Of a DNA stretch of 17,293 nucleotides, positions 1-6,577 are shown piece after piece. The notes beneath the pieces were generated by a model. The model did no database searches. It was given only the letters and a program-made list of their open reading frames with translations, and had not been told where the DNA came from. The stretch is from positions 1-17,293 of the forward strand of contig JAGNZX010000005.1 of NCBI GenBank assembly GCA_017984185.1, given 5' to 3'. The stretch comes from Minisyncoccota bacterium (GTDB lineage: Bacteria; Patescibacteriota; Minisyncoccia; Phycocordibacterales; UBA9973). A program made the translations under genes and the position numbers. Each line of letters begins with the position of its first letter. The first letter of the stretch is position 1.

Positions 1-121
1 CCTCGTTTTCCTAGGACTGAGCCCAGGATCACACGCTCAATTACTTTTAATTCAATTTTGTGGGACAAATAAAGTGTAACAAATATGGCAAAAAAATCAA
101 ATTTAGGCTACTATATTAATT
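1..121. other. Upstream region of the yvcK-like gene, no gene seen
   Basis: I see no convincing coding region here. Just before the ATG at 122 lie overlapping -10 candidates, TACTAT (109-114) and TATATT (112-117). A weak -35-like ATGGCA sits at 85-90. No Shine-Dalgarno sequence precedes the ATG, so transcription probably starts at or very near it. A small inverted repeat, TTTGT-GGG-ACAAA, lies near 57-69. The window edge may have cut off a preceding gene. Confidence 0.5.
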
Positions 122-1099
122 ATGAAAAATATCGTTACCATAGGGGGCGGAACAGGTAGTTTTACCGTTCTTTCTGGGTTAAAAGATGTCCCAGATATTT
201 CTATTTCGGCGCTAGTGTCTATGGCTGATGATGGTGGCTCGACTGGTGTACTCCGAGATGAACTCGGTGTATTGCCACCCGGAGATGTCCGCCAATGCCT
301 TGTAGCCCTATCTGAGCATAGTGATATTGTCCGAGAACTCATGAATTATCGGTTTAATGAAGGCAAACTAGCTGGGCACAATTTTGGAAATATATTTTTA
401 GCTGCCTTGGAAAAAGTAACCGGCAATTTTGCTAAAGGAGTGGAAATTGCTTCAGAGATTTTAAAGGTAAAGGGTGTGGTGATACCAATTACCAAAGATA
501 AAGCCCAATTGTCTATCGAGCTTTCAAATGGCGAGATTGTAGAGGGTGAAGATAATATTCAAAATACAAATTTGCAAAGTGTTGGTATTAAAAATATTTT
601 CTACAAAAACAATGTTTCATTAAACGAAAATGCCAAAGAGGCATTACTAAAAGCAGACTATATTATCTTAGGTCCTGGAAATTATTATTGTTCAATTGTT
701 CCCAACCTGATCGTTAGTGGTTTTAATGAAACTATTCAAAAAAGCAAAGCCAAGATACTTTTTCCAGTTAATCTCACAAACAAACTTGACCACACATCAG
801 GCTGGAGAGTCGAGGATTATGTTAAGGATATTGAGAAATATATAAACAAACCTGTGGACTATATTTTAGTAAACAATGAAAAACCGAGTGCCGAACAAAT
901 AAAATTGTATGAATTAGAGGAAGGAAAAGGAGTTTTGGTAGAAAATGATTTAAAAGACGAAAGAGTGATTCATGCCAAACTTTTATCTACCACAATTTTT
1001 ATACCAGCTTATGATGAACAAATGAAAGCTACTAGAGGATTTATTCGTCACGATTCTGAAAAATTGGCCAAGTGTATCGAACATATAATAAATAAGTAA
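122..1099 (+). CDS. yvcK: YvcK/CofD-like family protein (gluconeogenesis factor type)
   Basis: A 325-aa protein of the CofD-like Rossmann fold family that includes YvcK. YvcK is a UDP-sugar-binding protein linked to cell shape and carbon metabolism in Bacillus; CofD transfers 2-phospho-lactate. Visible motifs are the N-terminal glycine loop GGGTGSF (residues 8-14), MADDGGSTG (34-42), a PPGDVRQ segment, GHNFGN, and a later GPGNYY motif matching the family's GPGS/N loop. Length fits YvcK. Neighbours give no F420 pathway, so YvcK is preferred over true CofD. The start follows a -10-like TACTAT/TATATT by only a few bases, suggesting a leaderless message. The HAD gene begins 13 nt after its TAA stop, so the two are probably co-transcribed. 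Family is confident; cellular role is inferred. Confidence 0.9.
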   Translation: MKNIVTIGGGTGSFTVLSGLKDVPDISISALVSMADDGGSTGVLRDELGVLPPGDVRQCLVALSEHSDIVRELMNYRFNEGKLAGHNFGNIFLAALEKVTGNFAKGVEIASEILKVKGVVIPITKDKAQLSIELSNGEIVEGEDNIQNTNLQSVGIKNIFYKNNVSLNENAKEALLKADYIILGPGNYYCSIVPNLIVSGFNETIQKSKAKILFPVNLTNKLDHTSGWRVEDYVKDIEKYINKPVDYILVNNEKPSAEQIKLYELEEGKGVLVENDLKDERVIHAKLLSTTIFIPAYDEQMKATRGFIRHDSEKLAKCIEHIINK

Positions 1100-1112
1100 T
1101 CTATTACGTAAT

Positions 1113-1667
1113 ATGAAATTTATTTTTGATTTTGATGATGTATTATTTAACAATACTAAAGAATTTAAACCATACATGTATGGCATTCTTGAAAATGCTG
1201 GGATACCACGAGATGTTGCCGAACCATACTACCAACAAGTCCGGGTAAACCAATATTGGCTAAAAGACTTATTAAAATATTTTTCTCTAAATGAAAATCT
1301 ATATGAAAAAATTTTAGATAAAAATGTAATTGAAAAATTCATCAATCATGAAGTATTGAGTCTAGTCAAAAATATTGGAAAAGAAAACTGTTTCATTTTG
1401 TCCCATGGTGGTGAAGAATTTCAACTGGATAAAATTACCAAAACCGATATAAAACACTTATTTTCAGATGTTTTTGTAATTTTCGACACCAAAACCACAA
1501 CAATAGAAAAAATATGCACGACTCATCCAAATGAACAGGTTGTTTTTATTGATGACAAGACAAAGTATTTTGAAGGTCTGGATTTCGTAAAATACCCAAA
1601 TCTAAAAACCATTCTCTTTGATGAAAATGGTTTAGAAAAATTAAAAATTGAAGTTGCTAAAATATAG
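1113..1667 (+). CDS. HAD-superfamily hydrolase-like protein
   Basis: A 184-aa protein with the haloacid dehalogenase signature. Motif I is DFDDV, with D6 as the likely nucleophile and D8 as general acid. Motif II is plausibly S97 in LSHGG, and motif IV is the acidic pair D147-D148 in VFIDDK. Members are mostly phosphatases; the substrate cannot be told from sequence. The gene starts 13 nt after the yvcK-like gene on the same strand. It ends with TAG at 1665-1667, directly abutting the stop codon of purA on the opposite strand (1668-1670), so two convergent genes meet with no intergenic base and no recognisable terminator. Family call is good; specific function unknown. Confidence 0.8.
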   Translation: MKFIFDFDDVLFNNTKEFKPYMYGILENAGIPRDVAEPYYQQVRVNQYWLKDLLKYFSLNENLYEKILDKNVIEKFINHEVLSLVKNIGKENCFILSHGGEEFQLDKITKTDIKHLFSDVFVIFDTKTTTIEKICTTHPNEQVVFIDDKTKYFEGLDFVKYPNLKTILFDENGLEKLKIEVAKI

Positions 1668-3083
1668 TTACCAATACCTCTCGATGCAGTGATGCTCTTC
1701 TGGACCAGTGCCGACGTAGATTATTTTTGCATTTAAAGTTTTCTCTAAAAATTTTACATATTCAAAAGCTTCTTTTGGTAACTTTTCTCCATAATCAGAA
1801 AGATCACCCCTCCAACCAGAAAAAGTCTTGTATACGCATTTTACAGTTGTTCGAGAAAGATCAAAAGGTATTTCTGTAGTTTTTTTACCGTCCACGATGT
1901 AGTGCGTACATACTTTAATATTTTTCAATCCGTTTAAAACATCAAGTTTAGTTAAAACTAGCTCTTTAGCACTATTTATTTTTATAGCGTGAAGCATAAG
2001 CGGGATATCCAGCCAACCAGTCCTGCGCAAGCGCCCAGTCGTCGCCCCTATTTCATTACCCTGTCTTCTTAGTGCGATACCTTGCTCAAAATCATCCTTG
2101 CTATTTATGTCTGGATTCGGAAATTTTTCTTTTTCTTCGGCAAATTTTTTATCGCGACACCATACAGCTGATTTTATTCCGCCAAATTCTGTCGGAAAAG
2201 GTCCTTCACCGACCTTGGTAATATATGCTTTAAAAATACCAACCGAATCCCCAATATGTTTTGGTGGTATACCTAAACCAGTAGCTATGCCACCGGCAAT
2301 GGTGTGCGATGAAGTCACGTATGGATAGTGACCAAAACGAACATCTAGCAGAGTACCTTGTGCACCTTCGGCAATCACAGTTTTGTTTTTTTGTAATGCC
2401 TTGGTAACTATCTCAGAAGAATCAATAAATTTTAACGATCGCAAAAGTTTTACCCCGCTCCAAAATTTCTTTTCTTTATCTTTTAGATCTTCATCTTTGA
2501 CTTCATAATCAAAAACTTTCAGTAGGGTTTCTTGGTGCTCCTTTTTTAAGGCTTCATATTTTTGTGGAAAATCTTTATAGAAAATATCACCAGCTCTCAA
2601 GGCTCGACGTAAAACTAGGTCAGTATACGAAGGCGAAATCCCCCGACCGGTCGAACCAATTTTTCTTTTACCTTTACTATTTTCAGATACAGAATCGAGC
2701 AAAATATGTGTCGGTAGAGTCAGTATCGCATGCGGAGATACTGAGAGTCTGTCGAGAAAAGAAATATTTTTGGGCAAAGTTTGCATCTCTTCTTCGAGTG
2801 CACTAGGATTTACAACCATACCTGCTCCGAGGTGAATTTGGGCTTTCCCAAAAACCCCAGACGGTATCAGGTGAAAGACGTAACATTTTTGCTTACCATT
2901 TTCTTTATGCCAGATTGTATGCCCAGCATTATTCCCGCCTTGAAAACGAACAATAACATCTGAAGATTTTAACCCTGAAGCTATTTTAGCCACACCTTTT
3001 CCTTTACCTTCATCGCCCCATTGCATACCGATGATCGGGACAATTTTAGATTCAGAAATTTTTGTGTGTTTTTTAGCGTTCAT
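1668..3083 (-). CDS. purA: Adenylosuccinate synthetase
   Basis: Catalyses IMP + aspartate + GTP to adenylosuccinate, the first committed step from IMP to AMP. The P-loop-like GMQWGDEGKGKG near the N-terminus holds the catalytic Asp. NNAGHTI follows with the catalytic His. Further family blocks are GSTGRGISPSY, EGAQGTLLD, TTGRLRRTGWLD and the C-terminal GTGPEEHHC. With the start at 3083 the protein is 471 aa, somewhat longer than the roughly 430 aa typical of bacteria. An upstream in-frame ATG at 3137 would add 18 residues before the family N-terminus and overlap guaB by 65 bp, so I chose 3083. This start overlaps the end of guaB by 11 bp, implying translational coupling in a guaB-purA operon. 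No clear Shine-Dalgarno is present. Confidence 0.95.
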   Translation of the reverse strand: MNAKKHTKISESKIVPIIGMQWGDEGKGKGVAKIASGLKSSDVIVRFQGGNNAGHTIWHKENGKQKCYVFHLIPSGVFGKAQIHLGAGMVVNPSALEEEMQTLPKNISFLDRLSVSPHAILTLPTHILLDSVSENSKGKRKIGSTGRGISPSYTDLVLRRALRAGDIFYKDFPQKYEALKKEHQETLLKVFDYEVKDEDLKDKEKKFWSGVKLLRSLKFIDSSEIVTKALQKNKTVIAEGAQGTLLDVRFGHYPYVTSSHTIAGGIATGLGIPPKHIGDSVGIFKAYITKVGEGPFPTEFGGIKSAVWCRDKKFAEEKEKFPNPDINSKDDFEQGIALRRQGNEIGATTGRLRRTGWLDIPLMLHAIKINSAKELVLTKLDVLNGLKNIKVCTHYIVDGKKTTEIPFDLSRTTVKCVYKTFSGWRGDLSDYGEKLPKEAFEYVKFLEKTLNAKIIYVGTGPEEHHCIERYW

Positions 3084-4542
3084 TTTTATAATTTGGTGTT
3101 GGAGAAACCATAAAAATATCGTGGACGTGACTCTCATTTAAGCCGGCAGAAGAAATCGTGTGATAACTAGCATCTCGCAGATTCTTAATTTCTTTAGCAC
3201 CCAAATAACCCATTCCAGCCCTTAAGCCTCCGATAAATTGATGGATGACTTCGGAAAGTGCACCTTTGTATGGTACATGACCAGAGACTCCTTCTGGAAC
3301 GAGTTTGGTTAAATCAAATTGATCTTCTTGAAAATATCTATCTTTGGAACCTCTTTGCATTGCTCCGAGTGAACCCATACCTCGATATTTTTTAAATTTT
3401 TGGTTGTTCATGACAATAGTATCACCCGGTGATTCATCGGTGCCAGCAAAAATCCCACCAGACATAACCACATCCGCACCAAATACTAAGGCTTTAACGA
3501 TATCGCCACTATATTTTATTCCGCCATCAGCAATTACTGGAATCTTGTATTTTTTACAAGTCTTTGAAACTGAAGCGATGGCCGAGAGTTGCGGTACTCC
3601 GGCACCAGTGACAATACGCGTCGTGCAAATCGAACCAGGTCCGATACCAACCTTTATAGCATTGGCTCCGGCTTTGATTAAAGCTTCAGCGGCACTACCT
3701 GTGGCCACATTGCCGGCAATAATATCGAGCTTTGGATATGCTTTACGTATTCTTTTCACTGCATCGATCACGCCTTGCGAATGACCATGCGCTGTATCCA
3801 CACAAACTACATCTACCCCAGCAGAATTTAATTCTTTGACTTGGTTCAAGACATCTGCACCAGTGCCGACTGCAGCACCGACTCGTAGACGACCTTCTCG
3901 GTCACGAGTTGCATTTGGATATTCTTTGGATTTTGCTGTATCTTTGTAAGTAATTAGCCCGACGAGTTTATTGTTTTTATCAACCAAAGGAAGTTTTTCT
4001 ATCGCATACTGACTAAATAAATTGTGAGCTTCTTCGATAGTAGTTTTTGGACTGCCAGTAATTAATTTTTTAGTCATCACATCTTTTACTAAAACCGATT
4101 CGTCTTTTTGAAAACGAAGATCGCGATTTGTGACGATGCCTACCAAAAAACCATCTTTGTCTAAGACTGGGAAACCACCAAAATTGTGTTGCTTTCGTAT
4201 TTCAAAAACATCCCCGATCGTCGCTGTATCTAAAAGGGTGACTGGGTCCCCGATTCGTCCTGCTTCATATCTTTTTACACGACGAACTTCACCCACCTGA
4301 TCTTGCACAGATAAATTTTTATGAATAATACCGATACCACCTTGTTCGGCCATAGCTATAGCCATATCGCTCTCGGTGACTGTATCCATCGCTGCTGACA
4401 TGAGCGGAATACTTAAAGTAATATTTTTAGTAAGGTTGGTCTTAGTAATTACGTTTTTTGGCAAAACATTGCTATAAGCAGGCACCAATAGCACGTCGTC
4501 AAATGTGAGTCCTTGTTTAAGATTTTTGGGAATACCAGACAT
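3073..4542 (-). CDS. guaB: IMP dehydrogenase
   Basis: Oxidises IMP to XMP with NAD+, the rate-limiting step toward GMP. The N-terminal TFDDVLLVP and MSAAMDTVTE blocks are followed by two CBS domains (roughly residues 90-205). The (beta/alpha)8 catalytic domain carries the active-site loop GPGSICTTR with catalytic Cys306, then the GDIVKAL, MGSLGAM and flap regions. The 489-aa length is typical. I place the start at the ATG at 4542: a strong promoter (TTGACG 4572-4577, 17-bp spacer, TATAGT 4549-4554, minus strand) ends 6 nt before it, making it leaderless. The alternative GTG at 4557 lies upstream of and overlaps that -10 box. It shares 11 bp with purA and heads an IMP branch-point operon. Confidence 0.96.
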   Translation of the reverse strand: MSGIPKNLKQGLTFDDVLLVPAYSNVLPKNVITKTNLTKNITLSIPLMSAAMDTVTESDMAIAMAEQGGIGIIHKNLSVQDQVGEVRRVKRYEAGRIGDPVTLLDTATIGDVFEIRKQHNFGGFPVLDKDGFLVGIVTNRDLRFQKDESVLVKDVMTKKLITGSPKTTIEEAHNLFSQYAIEKLPLVDKNNKLVGLITYKDTAKSKEYPNATRDREGRLRVGAAVGTGADVLNQVKELNSAGVDVVCVDTAHGHSQGVIDAVKRIRKAYPKLDIIAGNVATGSAAEALIKAGANAIKVGIGPGSICTTRIVTGAGVPQLSAIASVSKTCKKYKIPVIADGGIKYSGDIVKALVFGADVVMSGGIFAGTDESPGDTIVMNNQKFKKYRGMGSLGAMQRGSKDRYFQEDQFDLTKLVPEGVSGHVPYKGALSEVIHQFIGGLRAGMGYLGAKEIKNLRDASYHTISSAGLNESHVHDIFMVSPTPNYKNER

Positions 4543-4548
4543 GCCTAA

Positions 4549-4577
4549 ACTATACACGTAAACAATTTCTCCGTCAA
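4549..4577 (-). promoter_or_regulatory. Sigma70-type promoter of guaB-purA, leaderless
   Basis: Read on the minus strand: -35 TTGACG (4577-4572), exactly 17 bp, -10 TATAGT (4554-4549). The guaB ATG is 6 nt further on, where transcription is expected to begin. Both hexamers match the consensus at 5 of 6 positions. Confidence 0.8.
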
Positions 4578-4581
4578 TTTA

Positions 4582-4875
4582 CTATTTTCGAATTCCTTCT
4601 TTTAACAATAAGGCGCGTTTGGCTTTAACACCACCTCGGCCTGAGTAGCCACCGATCGAACCGTCACTCGGCAATACCCGATGACAGGGAATAATTATTG
4701 GTTTTGGATTGGCCCCGACAGCATTGCCTACAGCACGAATTGCCTTCGGTTTACCGATTTTTTGGGCGAGCTCTTTATATGTAATAGTCTTCCCTTTTGG
4801 AATTTTAGAAATCTCAAGCCATACTTTTTTCTGAAATTCTGTGCCGTCTAATTTTTGAATATTTATTTTAGTCAC
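4582..4875 (-). CDS. ogt: Methylated-DNA--protein-cysteine methyltransferase (single-domain)
   Basis: A 97-aa protein matching only the C-terminal DNA-binding and active-site domain of O6-alkylguanine-DNA alkyltransferase, a suicide repair enzyme that takes alkyl groups from O6 of guanine. The acceptor motif IPCHRV is intact with C64, so it is not an alkyltransferase-like protein of the PWHR type. The helix-turn-helix with the arginine finger (KAIRAVGNAVG) precedes it, and GGYSGRGGVKAKRALL follows. The usual N-terminal domain of Ada/Ogt is absent; stand-alone domains of this size are known. It begins with GTG. A TACAAT -10 box at 4881-4886 (minus strand) lies 5 nt upstream, so the message seems leaderless and starts within the tail of the preceding cassette's terminator. 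Confidence 0.9.
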   Translation of the reverse strand: MTKINIQKLDGTEFQKKVWLEISKIPKGKTITYKELAQKIGKPKAIRAVGNAVGANPKPIIIPCHRVLPSDGSIGGYSGRGGVKAKRALLLKEGIRK

Positions 4876-4894
4876 GTTTTATTGTAACAATTTT

Positions 4895-4928
4895 GTATAT
4901 AAAAGAGAACCGCCCGGAGGCCGGGCGG
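4895..4928 (-). terminator. Intrinsic terminator of the 68-aa cassette gene
   Basis: On the minus strand an 8-bp perfect G+C stem (4928-4921 with 4917-4910, 3-nt loop) is followed by the U-rich tract TTCTCTTTT. It lies 23 bp past the stop at 4952. The -10 box of ogt begins just downstream, so the two units are tightly packed but transcriptionally separate. Confidence 0.8.
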
Positions 4929-4951
4929 CACTCTCGGGCGGGTGTATGTGC

Positions 4952-5158
4952 TTAACCCCTCCTGACTCGATTGAACGAGACACAGAGGAAGTTGATTGCC
5001 CTCTTTGGAGTCAAGATGCCCGTGATTGTGACAATCTTGGGATTCTTTGAATCTACCGTGAGTTTCACGCCTTCTCCGTGACACCCTCTCTCCCGAAGAA
5101 TGGCATGCAGATCTTCGATGGTCTGCTTTTCTACCAATTCCACTATGATAGGATTCAC
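4952..5158 (-). CDS. Small hypothetical protein (68 aa) in a self-contained cassette
   Basis: I do not recognise this protein. It starts with GTG at 5158, preceded by a strong Shine-Dalgarno GGAGGAAAAAGA at good spacing, and ends with TAA at 4952. Sequence shows an amphipathic, acidic N-terminal half (EKQTIEDLHAILRERG), then beta-prone stretches ending in basic RVRRG; no signal peptide or membrane segment. It has its own consensus promoter (5206-5234) and intrinsic terminator (4895-4928), and is richer in G+C than the flanking core genes. This promoter/SD/ORF/terminator layout recurs at 7142-7602 and 9553-10793 and suggests acquired or specially expressed units. Function unknown; coding call rests on the RBS, start and framing signals. 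Confidence 0.7.
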   Translation of the reverse strand: MNPIIVELVEKQTIEDLHAILRERGCHGEGVKLTVDSKNPKIVTITGILTPKRAINFLCVSFNRVRRG

Positions 5159-5178
5159 TCTTTTTCCTCCGGGAAAAT

Positions 5179-5191
5179 GGCCACTATGGCC
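5179..5191. promoter_or_regulatory. Palindrome in the 5' leader of the 68-aa gene
   Basis: GGCCA-CTA-TGGCC is a perfect 5-bp inverted repeat with a 3-nt centre. It lies in the predicted leader, about 10 nt upstream of the Shine-Dalgarno sequence on the minus strand. It could be a repressor site or a leader hairpin; which cannot be told from one copy. Confidence 0.4.
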
Positions 5192-5205
5192 AGAACAGTT
5201 TTTTT

Positions 5206-5234
5206 AAATTAACAGGTATAATTGATTTTGTCAA
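5206..5234 (-). promoter_or_regulatory. Promoter of the 68-aa cassette gene
   Basis: Minus strand: -35 TTGACA (5234-5229), 17-bp spacer, -10 TAATTT (5211-5206). The -35 is perfect, the -10 matches 4 of 6. Predicted transcription starts near 5199, giving a leader of about 40 nt with a palindrome and Shine-Dalgarno. Confidence 0.65.
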
Positions 5235-5241
5235 ACAATCA

Positions 5242-5270
5242 TTGATTTAAAGACTAATTTGTATTATTCT
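5242..5270 (+). promoter_or_regulatory. Probable promoter of tRNA-Gln
   Basis: TTGATT (5242-5247), 17-bp spacer, TATTCT (5265-5270), 12 nt before the mature tRNA 5' end. Each hexamer matches the consensus at 4 of 6 positions. It is divergent from the cassette promoter at 5206-5234. Confidence 0.45.
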
Positions 5271-5282
5271 ATTTAAGTGAAT

Positions 5283-5353
5283 TGGGATATCGTCTAATGG
5301 TAGGACAGAGGCCTTTGAAGCCTTTAATCGTGGTTCGAATCCATGTATCCCAG
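5283..5353 (+). tRNA. tRNA-Gln (anticodon UUG)
   Basis: The full cloverleaf can be folded by eye. The acceptor stem pairs 5283-5289 with 5346-5352 (7 bp, perfect), with discriminator G5353. The D arm is GTCT/GGAC. The anticodon stem is 5308-5312 with 5320-5324, with loop CTTTGAA and anticodon TTG at 5315-5317. The T arm is CGTGG/CCATG around loop TTCGAAT. CCA is not encoded (CAC follows the discriminator), so it must be added enzymatically. The 3' 17 nt of the gene plus 2 nt beyond form one copy of a 19-bp direct repeat whose second copy is at 5735-5753, marking this gene as the target of a small insertion. Confidence 0.95.
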
Positions 5354-5355
5354 CA
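5337..5355 (+). repeat. 19-bp direct repeat, left copy (tRNA-Gln 3' end)
   Basis: GAATCCATGTATCCCAGCA, identical to 5735-5753. It is part of the functional tRNA gene (T loop, T-stem 3' strand, acceptor 3' strand) plus two flanking bases. Confidence 0.9.
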
Positions 5356-5370
5356 CTTCGGCAGGCTCAG
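5356..5370 (+). repeat. Inverted motif, left copy (CTTCGGCAGGCTCAG)
   Basis: Its reverse complement, with flanks, resembles 5648-5668 at 17 of 21 positions when compared with 5353-5373. The shorter core is also mirrored at 5707-5721. CTTCG...CTCAG motifs are a widespread class of short intergenic bacterial repeats; here they flank the GIY-YIG gene in inverted orientation. Confidence 0.6.
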
Positions 5371-5388
5371 TGTAAACTTGTTAAATCC

Positions 5389-5676
5389 ATGAAAGAACAT
5401 TTTACATACATACTTCTTTGTGATCAGAAAACTTTCTATATCGGTATTACCGATAACTTAGAAAGGCGAATTTTAGAACACAAGAACAAGGAGTCATTTT
5501 TTACAAAAAAGTTTTATGCTATCAAATTAGTTTATTGTGAAAAATATAAAGATAAGTTTGAAGCATCAAAACGAGAACGTCAGTTGAAGGGTTGGAGCAG
5601 GACAAAGAAGCAGATGTTGATTGATGGCAAACTCGGCATAAATACATGCACTGAGTGTGCAGAAGTGCTAGAATAA
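5389..5676 (+). CDS. GIY-YIG nuclease domain protein (95 aa)
   Basis: A stand-alone GIY-YIG endonuclease of the small UPF0213/YhbQ-like type. YILLC (residues 7-11) and FYIGITDNLERR (16-27) supply the two tyrosines and the arginine of the catalytic site, followed by H31. The family segment FEASKRERQLKGWSRTKKQMLI (57-78) supplies the metal-binding Glu. The last ~16 residues (GKLGINTCTECAEVLE) do not look like the family and are encoded partly by an inverted repeat (5648-5668), so the original C-terminus may have been replaced by element end sequence. The ATG falls in AATCCATG, an 8-bp echo of the tRNA repeat. No Shine-Dalgarno is visible. It is the only gene between the two tRNA-end repeats and is the obvious candidate to drive the element's spread. 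Confidence 0.9.
   Translation: MKEHFTYILLCDQKTFYIGITDNLERRILEHKNKESFFTKKFYAIKLVYCEKYKDKFEASKRERQLKGWSRTKKQMLIDGKLGINTCTECAEVLE
5648..5668 (-). repeat. Inverted motif, second copy, overlapping the end of the GIY-YIG gene
   Basis: Contains CACTGAG...GAAGTGC, matching the reverse complement of 5353-5373 at 17 of 21 positions. It therefore forms an imperfect terminal inverted repeat pair with the left end and encodes part of the protein's atypical C-terminus. Confidence 0.55.
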
Positions 5677-5703
5677 TATTGGTGAGAGGTTTACCTTGAG
5701 CGT

Positions 5704-5724
5704 GTCCTGAGTTTACCGAAGGAC
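5704..5724 (-). repeat. Inverted motif, third copy (self-complementary ends)
   Basis: GTCCT (5704-5708) pairs with AGGAC (5720-5724) around CTGAGTTTACCGAAG, the reverse orientation of the left motif. It lies between the GIY-YIG stop and the right tRNA-end repeat. Confidence 0.55.
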
Positions 5725-5734
5725 TTGCCGAAAG

Positions 5735-5753
5735 GAATCCATGTATCCCAGCA
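5735..5753 (+). repeat. 19-bp direct repeat, right copy (orphan tRNA-Gln tail)
   Basis: Exact copy of 5337-5355, with no tRNA body upstream. Downstream GACACTTTTTGC resembles the short T-rich 3' flank expected after a tRNA gene, so this may be the original 3' end displaced by the insertion. Confidence 0.85.
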
Positions 5754-5767
5754 GACACTTTTTGCTG

Positions 5768-5773
5768 TATAAT
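5768..5773 (+). promoter_or_regulatory. Candidate -10 box for the nucleotidyltransferase gene
   Basis: TATAAT preceded by CTG, about 47 nt before the ATG at 5821. No good -35 hexamer is present; the position would fall within the right tRNA repeat. The following leader is A+T-rich without a Shine-Dalgarno. Confidence 0.4.
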
Positions 5774-5820
5774 CAAGTTATTAAGAAGTATTATTTTTTA
5801 AATAAATCACTATTCAGAAA

Positions 5821-6462
5821 ATGGAAACTACACAAAAAATCAATGAACATCTAGGGGTAGTTTTTGAAGAAGTCTTGCCAGCAATCTCTAATGCTGGAAT
5901 CAAATACTGGGTATATGGAGGTGTTGGAGTGGCTGGGATAAATGGAAAATATATAAGAGAGAATCAAGATATAGATATCTATGTTCAGGAAGAGGATTTT
6001 GGGAAACTTGAGCCAATACTTAAAGATCTTGTAGAAAAGCACGGGGCTTGGGATGCGGACAATTGGACACTAACTTACTCGATGCTAAAAAGACACAAAC
6101 GTCCGAAATTTGCCCTGAATATAAAGAAAGTAGAGCGCTTCGAAGTTATTCCAATTTATAGAATTCCTGGAGGTGTAGAATTCAGGGTTACAGATCCGAC
6201 GATTTTATCTGCAGATGCTTTTATTCAGGAAGAAAAATATTTGGATGGACAGCAATTCTTTTCGGCACCGGAAAGTGTGGTGAGAAAATTACTAAAAGAT
6301 ATGGTGGAAACACGTATTCAACACTATAACAAAACCGAGCATATTAATGAGGACTATAAATATATATTGGATATGCGTTCTTTGTTCCCTGAAGACGTTG
6401 TCCGTGATGTAATAGAAAGGTTTAATAAAAAGGCTGATGAAAACAAAAGTAAACAGAGTTAG
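5821..6462 (+). CDS. Nucleotidyltransferase-fold protein
   Basis: A 213-aa protein with the N-terminal signature of minimal nucleotidyltransferases. YWVYGGVGVAGING (about residues 29-42) gives the GG pair, and RENQDIDIYV (about 46-55) gives the D-x-D metal ligands. This pattern occurs in aminoglycoside adenylyltransferase-like and AbiEii-like families; I cannot choose among them. The rest is helical and charged with no membrane segment and a lysine-rich tail (KKADENKSKQS). It lies directly after the tRNA-Gln element, on the same strand, with a possible TATAAT at 5768. No partner gene of an HEPN/MNT or AbiEi type adjoins it. Substrate (nucleotide, tRNA, protein or small molecule) is unknown. 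Confidence 0.7.
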   Translation: METTQKINEHLGVVFEEVLPAISNAGIKYWVYGGVGVAGINGKYIRENQDIDIYVQEEDFGKLEPILKDLVEKHGAWDADNWTLTYSMLKRHKRPKFALNIKKVERFEVIPIYRIPGGVEFRVTDPTILSADAFIQEEKYLDGQQFFSAPESVVRKLLKDMVETRIQHYNKTEHINEDYKYILDMRSLFPEDVVRDVIERFNKKADENKSKQS

Positions 6463-6577
6463 TTTATGCCAATTGGAGCAGAAACGGGTTTATTTTTGAT
6501 CTGAATTCAGCAAACTAGTTCCCACATCATACCAGATACCCAGCCTTGTTTGAAAATTATGATATATTAAATTATTC

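Larger units (their letters stand above)
5337..5753 (+). mobile_element. Minimal GIY-YIG element inserted at the 3' end of tRNA-Gln
   Basis: The 19-bp sequence GAATCCATGTATCCCAGCA (tRNA-Gln T-loop through acceptor 3' strand plus CA) is present exactly at 5337-5355 and again at 5735-5753. The copies are 398 bp apart and bracket a single GIY-YIG gene. The left copy keeps the tRNA whole; the right copy is an orphan tRNA tail. This is the geometry of site-specific insertion into a tRNA gene with restoration of its 3' end, but there is no integrase. Inside are three related motifs of the form CTTCG(5-6 nt)CTCAG: one at the left end and two in opposite orientation near the right end. The boundaries are direct observations; mobility is an inference. 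Confidence 0.65.

Noticed and set aside
3084..3137. Upstream ATG for purA at 3137
   Set aside because: It would add 18 residues not seen in the family and overlap guaB by 65 bp; the ATG at 3083 fits better.
3344..3784. 146-codon plus-strand open frame opposite guaB
   Set aside because: Antisense to well-conserved IMP dehydrogenase sequence; proline- and alanine-rich translation without family features.
4543..4557. GTG start for guaB at 4557
   Set aside because: The codon adjoins and overlaps the TATAGT -10 box, so it would not be on the main transcript.
4872..5084. 70-codon minus-strand frame overlapping the 68-aa gene
   Set aside because: It runs through the terminator hairpin into ogt and lacks a Shine-Dalgarno; the overlapping 68-aa frame has one.
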